NCBI GenBank assembly: GCA_030613125.1
Contig: JAUWMO010000244.1
Coordinates: 1 to 5,403 of the forward strand
Direction: 5' to 3'
Length of the DNA stretch: 5,403 nucleotides
Source of the DNA: Bacteroidota bacterium
GTDB lineage: Bacteria > Bacteroidota > Bacteroidia > Bacteroidales > VadinHA17
In this document: one piece after another, positions 1 through 3,448 of the stretch
Position numbering within the stretch: position 1 is the stretch's first letter
Layout: each line of letters begins with the position of its first letter
Made by a program: the position numbers and the translations under genes
The notes under the pieces: generated by a model
What the model was told of the DNA's origin: nothing
The model's database searches: none
The model's input: only the letters and a program-made list of their open reading frames with translations

Positions 1-326
1 CGATATGCAATTATTTTTCAGTACAGTCTCATGAAAAAAACGTACGCTTTTGATACATTACAAGTTCAGTATCGTACACTACTTAATGTTTCTAAGGTAA
101 AAATTGTTTTAGGTATGAAGAGTTTACAGGAGTCAAAAATAATATGTATTATAATATGTATTATAATACGTATTTTAATACGTATTTAAATATTTGCAAC
201 AAAAAGATATACAGGCATATAACGCCAGTATAAGTTATTTATATAATACTTATTAATATAATTATAAATAATGGAACCTTTTTTAATCATTTTCGTAAAA
301 ACCTAATACGGTGTATATAATATTAT
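1..326. other. AT-rich non-coding region upstream of the lipoprotein gene
   Basis: No convincing gene is seen. One + frame is open from the left edge to a TAA at 187-189, but its end is simply the translated tandem array, so it is more likely chance than the tail of an upstream gene. The region holds the 12-bp tandem array at 139-186 and a weak AT-only stem (TAAGTTATT at 231-239 against AATACTTA at 245-252, one bulge). No good TAnnTTTG promoter box was found before the gene at 327. The nearest is AATATTTG at 189-196, one mismatch, far upstream. Confidence 0.6.
139..186. repeat. Four-copy 12-bp tandem repeat with palindromic core
   Basis: Four head-to-tail 12-bp units are visible: 139-150 and 151-162 (both ATAATATGTATT), 163-174 (ATAATACGTATT) and 175-186 (TTAATACGTATT). 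A degenerate partial unit may follow (TAAATATTTG, 187-196). The core AATACGTATT is a perfect 10-bp palindrome in the last two copies and one base off in the first two. It could be an array of protein-binding sites, a slippage-prone repeat or simply AT-rich expansion. The repeat is directly seen and its role is unknown. Confidence 0.9.
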
Positions 327-539
327 ATGAAGAATTTTGTGAAAATACTGATTGCTGTTTTGATATTTCTTTTTGCATCTGCCTGTGCTACAACCAAAAA
401 CCCACGAAAAAAGAAAAAGACCGTAATTCATGTTGAAACCACCCATCTCGGGAAAAACAAATACTTCTTCTCAAAGAAATACCAGAAAAGCCTGAATAAA
501 CGAGCAACCAAGAACCGGCGCAGGAATAAAAGACGTTAA
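327..539 (+). CDS. Small, highly basic predicted lipoprotein (70 aa)
   Basis: I do not recognise a family. Residues 1-19 form a type II signal peptide: a basic start (MKNFVK), a hydrophobic core (ILIAVLIFLF) and a lipobox-like ASA before Cys20. The -3 residue is Ala rather than the usual Leu/Ile/Val. The mature part is about 51 residues, of which 20 are Lys or Arg and only one is acidic, ending in an Arg/Lys cluster. It would be a lipid-anchored envelope protein able to bind anionic partners such as LPS phosphates, peptidoglycan or nucleic acid (inference). The ATG at 327 is preceded by AT-rich sequence without a Shine-Dalgarno, as is usual in Bacteroidota. The gene stands alone, and the stem-loop at 552-583 begins 12 nt after its TAA. 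Tiny Lys-rich lipoproteins of unknown function are common in this phylum. The signal peptide makes it likely real, though its length alone would not. Confidence 0.65.
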   Translation: MKNFVKILIAVLIFLFASACATTKNPRKKKKTVIHVETTHLGKNKYFFSKKYQKSLNKRATKNRRRNKRR

Positions 540-551
540 TTCAATGAGACT

Positions 552-583
552 CAAATTTCATGTACGAAGTACCTTGAAATTTG
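552..583 (+). repeat. Stem-loop 1 after the lipoprotein gene
   Basis: Perfect 9-bp arms CAAATTTCA (552-560) and TGAAATTTG (575-583) enclose a second 4-bp stem GTAC/GTAC (562-565, 569-572) with a GAA loop. The small internal loop is T opposite CT. It starts 12 nt after the stop of the preceding gene, so it may end or stabilise that transcript. No U-tract follows, so it is not a classical intrinsic terminator. Confidence 0.7.
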
Positions 584-594
584 TAAATCGAATT

Positions 595-626
595 GATCCC
601 GAAAAGACGGAGTCTTATTCGGGATC
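595..626 (+). repeat. Stem-loop 2, same size and geometry as stem-loop 1
   Basis: Perfect 9-bp arms GATCCCGAA (595-603) and TTCGGGATC (618-626) enclose an inner 5-bp stem AAGAC/GTCTT (604-608, 612-616) with a GGA loop and one bulged A (617). It is 32 nt long, like stem-loop 1, but unrelated in sequence. It may be a terminator-like or transcript-stabilising hairpin. No T-run follows. An outer ATGAGA (544-549) / TCTCAT (625-630) pair could close both hairpins into a three-way junction, at the cost of the last two pairs of this stem. Confidence 0.75.
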
Positions 627-727
627 TCATGGGGTTATACCCTCCAGCTATCTCCTTTCCTGTTTTGTGCAATGGGGCACTCAAAAGTAACTCAAAATAA
701 TTTTAATTTCGACTGTTTGACGGTTTT
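627..727. other. Non-coding stretch between hairpins and repeat cluster
   Basis: About 100 bp with no open frame of note on either strand. It contains a small GGG/CCC stem (632-642) and a pyrimidine-rich run near 641-665. No promoter, RNA gene or recognisable element was seen. Confidence 0.5.
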
Positions 728-731
728 AATG

Positions 732-769
732 ACCCTATGAAATATTCAACAAGTTGAATTTCACAGGGT
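732..769 (+). repeat. Imperfect hairpin built on the first direct repeat
   Basis: The left arm (732-750) and right arm (753-769) pair in three blocks: ACCCT/AGGGT, TGAAAT/ATTTCA and TCAAC/GTTGA. There is one A-C mismatch, a two-base AT bulge and an AA turn. That gives about 15-16 base pairs over 38 nt. It lies between a + gene and the 3' end of a - gene, so a transcription-end function is possible, but no T-run marks a direction. Confidence 0.7.
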
Positions 770-774
770 AAACC

Positions 775-818
775 ATTGAATTACTATTGAATTACCATTG
801 AATTACTATTAAATGACC
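775..818. repeat. 11-bp tandem repeat, four copies
   Basis: Units are ATTGAATTACT (775-785), ATTGAATTACC (786-796), ATTGAATTACT (797-807) and a diverged ATTAAATGACC (808-818). Near-identical adjacent copies suggest slippage expansion, so copy number may vary between strains. Confidence 0.9.
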
Positions 819-834
819 CTATGAAATATATTAA

Positions 835-884
835 CCTTTCGACACTTAGACTTTTGACCTTTCAGACTTTCGACTTTTACTTCA
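835..884 (-). repeat. Degenerate AAAGTC/GTCAAAAG repeat tract
   Basis: Read on the - strand this stretch is a series of GTC separated by AAA-type spacers, with units such as AAAGTCGAAAGTC and GGTCAAAAGTC and a period of about 7-9. A similar tract lies at 2867-2896 in the opposite orientation. Tracts of this style are, from memory, common between genes in Bacteroidota. No coding value is seen. Confidence 0.55.
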
Positions 885-1040
885 CCTAAATAGAGTCTGT
901 CTATAAAGTCAGTGTTTAGTTCAGAAAGTTTGCTATCAAGGCTTGCGTAGCCCGAAAAATGTGAGTTTACTACTGTAAATGACCATTTTGAGGGCAAGCA
1001 TAACGCAGATAGCGGACTTTATGGACAAACACTAAATAGG
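885..1040. mobile_element. 156-bp palindromic, MITE-like intergenic element
   Basis: The ends form an imperfect 26-bp terminal inverted repeat: 885-910 against 1015-1040, 21 of 26 positions matching, with the block ATAAAGTC/GACTTTAT exact. Internally a second inverted pair matches at about 22 of 27 positions (911-937, starting AGTGTTT and ending GCTATC, against 1008-1033). The centre is AAAATG...TTTAC, TACT, GTAAAT...CATTTT (about 957-991). The whole unit can therefore fold into a long hairpin. It has no transposase, and short frames inside it are not credible. The right end covers the last two codons and TAG stop of the Omp85 gene (1032-1040). No flanking target-site duplication is obvious. 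It may be a non-autonomous mobile element, a REP-like palindrome or a bidirectional terminator; the family is not identified. Confidence 0.55.
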
Positions 1041-2546
1041 CATGCCAAACCCAAAAAAGAATCCATGAGTTCCTATTGAAGTAAAAGCGTATTCAAATCG
1101 TAAAACCAGGTCATAATAGCTTACAAAATCAAGTCCCAGACCCCAGCTAAAGAGCATTTTGTTATTGTACGGATTATTTGTGGTGTAGTCATTCCACACA
1201 TATCCTGCATCGGAGAAGAAATTCAGATAAAAGGCATATTGAATATTTTTGAATTTACTCTCTTCTTTTCCTTTTTTAGCCCCCTTAACCCTGGGCGCTA
1301 CCAGCTCATACTTTATATTGGCCCGGAAATATACCATTTCATCTCCTTTCAGGGTATAATAATCAAACCCCCGTATAAAATTGCCATCGGAATTTAAACT
1401 TTGCTGATAGTAATACGGAGCATTTACACTTGATGACTTTACAGCTTTTACCATCTCAGCAACAAAGAATTTTTTACTAAGTTTTTGATAAAAATGAAAG
1501 TCAATTCCATAATGAAAAAGATCAATATCGTGCGAAATAATACCCAATCCTTTTTTATCGATAAAAACCCTCATTAAGTTTCCTTTTAATGGATATGATT
1601 TACTGTTTCTTGAATCATAGTAATAATCAAGGTAGAGCGTTAATGTGCTGATACTTTGTTTTCCATCCGGAAAATATCTATCGGTCAGGCTAAACAGAGA
1701 ATCGGAAATAGAAGCAAAATCAGCTCCAATATTAAGTGTTCCGTAGTTATATAATCCGGGTCTGAATGTAAATTTCGCATTAATTGTTACCTCTTTAAGA
1801 CTATTTTTTTCATATATCATTAATCGTTCATTCTCTGCTGATCCATATTCAACATTTGATGAATTGCTATACACCGCGTTCATACGTAAACCTGTTTTCT
1901 GACCTTTTCCAATCCAGGGAATATAATACCCCAGGCCATATAAAGAAGATGAACCTCCATATACTGCCAGAGAAGCCTGGTGACTTAGTCCCCATAAGTT
2001 ATTATGACTGGTAAAAATCCCCATGCTTACATCTGCAAAATCTGGATCCTTCAACCATTCGTTAAAGTTTGGTGCATCAATACGCACTACCGGGAACGCC
2101 CAGAAATACCATCGTTCATGTACCTTTATATGAAGCTTGTAATTATTGGTTTCTAATTGTTGTACGTAAATATCAACAGTTAAAAAAAGTTTTGTATTAA
2201 CAATATTTTCACGGCTATACTTCAGTCTCATTACTATTTCACTGGAATCGGTACTAATAAACCGCTTACCTTGAACACCGAATTTCAAATCCTTTTGAAA
2301 AGTTGCAAGGCTATCCCCAATGCTAAAGTCGAGTTCCCGGATAATAATTCTATCCCTGGTCCTCTTGTTTCCCTCAACCGATGCTTCTTTTATATGTATA
2401 TAGGAGTAATCAAATTGTGAGGGTAAATGTATTTCTCCATCTTGATTTTGAGAGAATGACCTGTTAGCTCCGATGATCAATACGGCAAAAATTAAAACTT
2501 TGAAAATAAAGGGCTTGTTTAAGAGAATTTCATAATTGGAAATCAT
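1032..2546 (-). CDS. Omp85/BamA-TamA-family outer-membrane protein, single POTRA
   Basis: A predicted outer-membrane beta-barrel of the Omp85 superfamily, whose members insert or move proteins or lipids across the outer membrane; this one's substrate is unknown. Residues 1-33 are a Sec signal peptide (hydrophobic core about 17-27, ending SFSQ, then NQDG). Residues about 50-149 resemble one POTRA domain, opening with VEGNKRTRDRIIIREL and ending near ERWYFW (144-149). The remainder is rich in alternating aromatic/polar strands and carries two Omp85 hallmarks: an IRGF-type motif (R392-G393-F394) and an F-x-D-x-G motif (F444, D446, G448). BamA has five POTRAs and is much longer, so this is a small paralogue, not the essential BamA. 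The ATG at 2546 is chosen because it gives a complete signal peptide. The gene has its own promoter at 2636-2668 and no co-transcribed neighbour in view. Its last codons and TAG lie inside the palindromic element at 885-1040. Family call firm, role open. Confidence 0.88.
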   Translation of the reverse strand: MISNYEILLNKPFIFKVLIFAVLIIGANRSFSQNQDGEIHLPSQFDYSYIHIKEASVEGNKRTRDRIIIRELDFSIGDSLATFQKDLKFGVQGKRFISTDSSEIVMRLKYSRENIVNTKLFLTVDIYVQQLETNNYKLHIKVHERWYFWAFPVVRIDAPNFNEWLKDPDFADVSMGIFTSHNNLWGLSHQASLAVYGGSSSLYGLGYYIPWIGKGQKTGLRMNAVYSNSSNVEYGSAENERLMIYEKNSLKEVTINAKFTFRPGLYNYGTLNIGADFASISDSLFSLTDRYFPDGKQSISTLTLYLDYYYDSRNSKSYPLKGNLMRVFIDKKGLGIISHDIDLFHYGIDFHFYQKLSKKFFVAEMVKAVKSSSVNAPYYYQQSLNSDGNFIRGFDYYTLKGDEMVYFRANIKYELVAPRVKGAKKGKEESKFKNIQYAFYLNFFSDAGYVWNDYTTNNPYNNKMLFSWGLGLDFVSYYDLVLRFEYAFTSIGTHGFFFGFGMPI

Positions 2547-2635
2547 ATTATCAGAAATTATGATCTAAAATTTATTGTTTTACCTTTTAGAAAAGTTTTT
2601 AAAAAATTATATCTCTGGTTTTATCTGCCTGAAGT

Positions 2636-2668
2636 CAAACTTATTGTTATTTTCGAAAAAATCCAAAA
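2636..2668 (-). promoter_or_regulatory. Bacteroidetes-type promoter for the Omp85-family gene
   Basis: Read on the - strand, TTTTG (2668-2664) is followed after 20 nt by TAAGTTTG (2643-2636), an exact match to the TAnnTTTG -7 box of the Bacteroidetes primary sigma factor with the usual -33 TTG. Transcription would start near 2630, giving an AT-rich leader of about 84 nt before the ATG at 2546. No Shine-Dalgarno is present, as expected for the phylum. Confidence 0.6.
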
Positions 2669-2725
2669 TCTGAGTCTCATAAAGATATGATAAATATGGT
2701 TCATCCGGAAAATAAATAGGTGTCG

Positions 2726-2750
2726 GGTGGAAAGGTGGAAAGATGGGAAG
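2726..2750. repeat. 8-bp purine-rich tandem repeat
   Basis: GGTGGAAA occurs twice (2726-2733, 2734-2741), followed by a variant GATGGGAA (2742-2749). On the other strand it reads as TTTCCACC-type units, reminiscent of the TTCCAACCTTCC repeat at 3238-3265. It is part of the repeat mosaic between the divergent genes. Confidence 0.65.
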
Positions 2751-2866
2751 AAAAAACATTAATAGAGGATTTAAACAATTAATAAAATCTTTACAAAAAA
2801 AAATGAAGGAGGGTAATTGGGCTGATATATTCTAACAACTCAAACTGGATTAATTATGAATTTTAT

Positions 2867-2896
2867 GTCAAAAGTCAGAGGTCAAATGTTGAGTCC
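2867..2896 (+). repeat. GTCAAAAGTC-type repeat tract
   Basis: Contains GTCAAAAGTC, AGAGGTCAAATG and GAGTCC, the same kind of GTC/AAA repeat as at 835-884 but on the opposite strand, so the two tracts lie inverted around the Omp85 gene. Non-coding. Confidence 0.5.
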
Positions 2897-2923
2897 CCTC
2901 CGAAAAGTAAGAAATTAAGAAAT

Positions 2924-2963
2924 GCCACAAAAACACCAAAGCACAAAATTTCACAAAATAATG
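2924..2963. repeat. CACAAAA-type degenerate repeat
   Basis: A run of loosely repeated units (GCCACAAAAACACC, AAAGCACAAAAT, TTCACAAAATA). The other strand reads as TTTTGTG/GTTTTTGTGGC. I recall this as a dispersed intergenic motif style in Bacteroidota. It has no start, stop or composition suggesting a gene. Confidence 0.5.
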
Positions 2964-2980
2964 AAAATAAAATATCGAAG

Positions 2981-3030
2981 CATAAGCCCTGAAAGGGCAG
3001 GAGATATTAGCCTAGGGCAACGCCCTGGGT
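2981..3030 (+). repeat. Dispersed intergenic element with two GC-rich hairpins
   Basis: Two hairpins stand out in otherwise AT-rich DNA: GCCCT-GAA-AGGGC (2986-2998) and CCTAGGGC-AAC-GCCCTGGG (3011-3029, one G-T pair). The pairing GCCCTGAAAGGGC plus AGGGCAACGCCCTGGG is familiar from repeated intergenic elements in Bacteroidota and related phyla, which are often mis-annotated as small proteins reading SPERA...LGQRPG. The right boundary is unclear: GC-richer sequence continues to about 3120. No transposase is present. Confidence 0.65.
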
Positions 3031-3237
3031 ATGGGAGTGTGTAAAATAGCGGTGCAAGATGAATGACTTTCAGTACACGGATTTATGCTGCGCCGCAAGG
3101 TCGGGAAGTTAATAGCGCCACATTTTATTTTAATAAATCAGTTGTCATAAACAATACTATTAAGCATATGAGCAAATTAAATACTAAAATTTTTCAAAGT
3201 AATAAAATCGATGATAACTATCGGGAGGCGGGCAACA
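3031..3237. other. Non-coding sequence right of the hairpin element
   Basis: About 200 bp. The first part (to about 3120) is GC-richer and may be a continuation of the dispersed element; the rest is AT-rich. A + frame opening at 3063 runs to 3329, but it passes through the repeats at 3238-3275 and has no domain, signal or credible composition, so it is not called a gene. Confidence 0.5.
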
Positions 3238-3275
3238 TTCCAACCTTCCAATATTCCAACCTTCCGCCAAAGGCG
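3238..3275. repeat. TTCCAACCTTCC direct repeat plus small hairpin
   Basis: TTCCAACCTTCC occurs at 3238-3249 and exactly again at 3254-3265, period 16. It is followed directly by the hairpin CGCC-AAA-GGCG (3265-3275). Non-coding; another member of the repeat mosaic. Confidence 0.75.
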
Positions 3276-3378
3276 TACCTTCGGCACAATATTCCTACAC
3301 ATGATCCTGAAGAACCATATATATTTTGAGTCAAACTATGATATGGTTGGATATAAAATTGTTCTCTTGTCTATTCAA

Positions 3379-3409
3379 TTGATTTAGTAACCAAAATTGC
3401 TTAAATTTA
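3379..3409 (+). promoter_or_regulatory. Possible promoter for the PEGA-SUMF1-hydrolase gene
   Basis: TTG (3379-3381) and TAAATTTA (3402-3409) are 20 nt apart, the same spacing as the better promoter at 2636-2668. The -7 box matches TAnnTTTG at five of six fixed bases (the final G is A). Transcription would start near 3415, about 34 nt before the ATG. An alternative -7 box, TATGTTTT at 3425-3432, has no well-spaced TTG. Confidence 0.35.
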
Positions 3410-3448
3410 CTTCAACTACTCATTTATGTTTTGTCAATACCTGAAGAG

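Larger units (their letters stand above)
728..829. repeat. 18-bp direct repeat flanking a hairpin and tandem array
   Basis: The 18-bp sequence AATGACCCTATGAAATAT occurs exactly at 728-745 and again at 812-829, 84 bp start to start. The first copy forms most of the left arm of the hairpin at 732-769. The second overlaps the last unit of the 11-bp array (775-818). Confidence 0.9.

Noticed and set aside
139..186. CRISPR-like array
   Set aside because: The 12-bp units are directly adjacent with no spacers, and the AT-only sequence is unlike any CRISPR repeat.
1..189. Open + frame from the left edge to TAA at 187-189, with an internal ATG at 31
   Set aside because: No recognisable motif. Its last ~17 codons are translated 12-bp tandem repeats (poly-Ile with Cys/Arg), which looks like non-coding DNA. 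It cannot be fully excluded as the tail of an upstream gene.
552..626. Classical Rho-independent terminator
   Set aside because: The stems are strong, but neither is followed by a T-run on either strand, so only stem-loops are called.
809..997. 62-residue - strand reading frame
   Set aside because: It lies entirely within the GTC/AAA repeat tract and the palindromic element; it is a by-product of repeats, with no domain or signal.
885..1040. Insertion sequence
   Set aside because: Only 156 bp with no transposase coding capacity. At most it is a non-autonomous element, and no target-site duplication was visible.
3063..3329. 88-residue + strand reading frame
   Set aside because: It runs through dispersed-repeat DNA, including the TTCCAACCTTCC repeat and hairpin, and has no signal peptide, domain or coding-like composition.
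3443..3448. GAAGAG before ATG 3449 as a Shine-Dalgarno
   Set aside because: It abuts the start codon with no spacer, so it cannot act as a normal ribosome-binding site; Bacteroidota generally do not rely on one.
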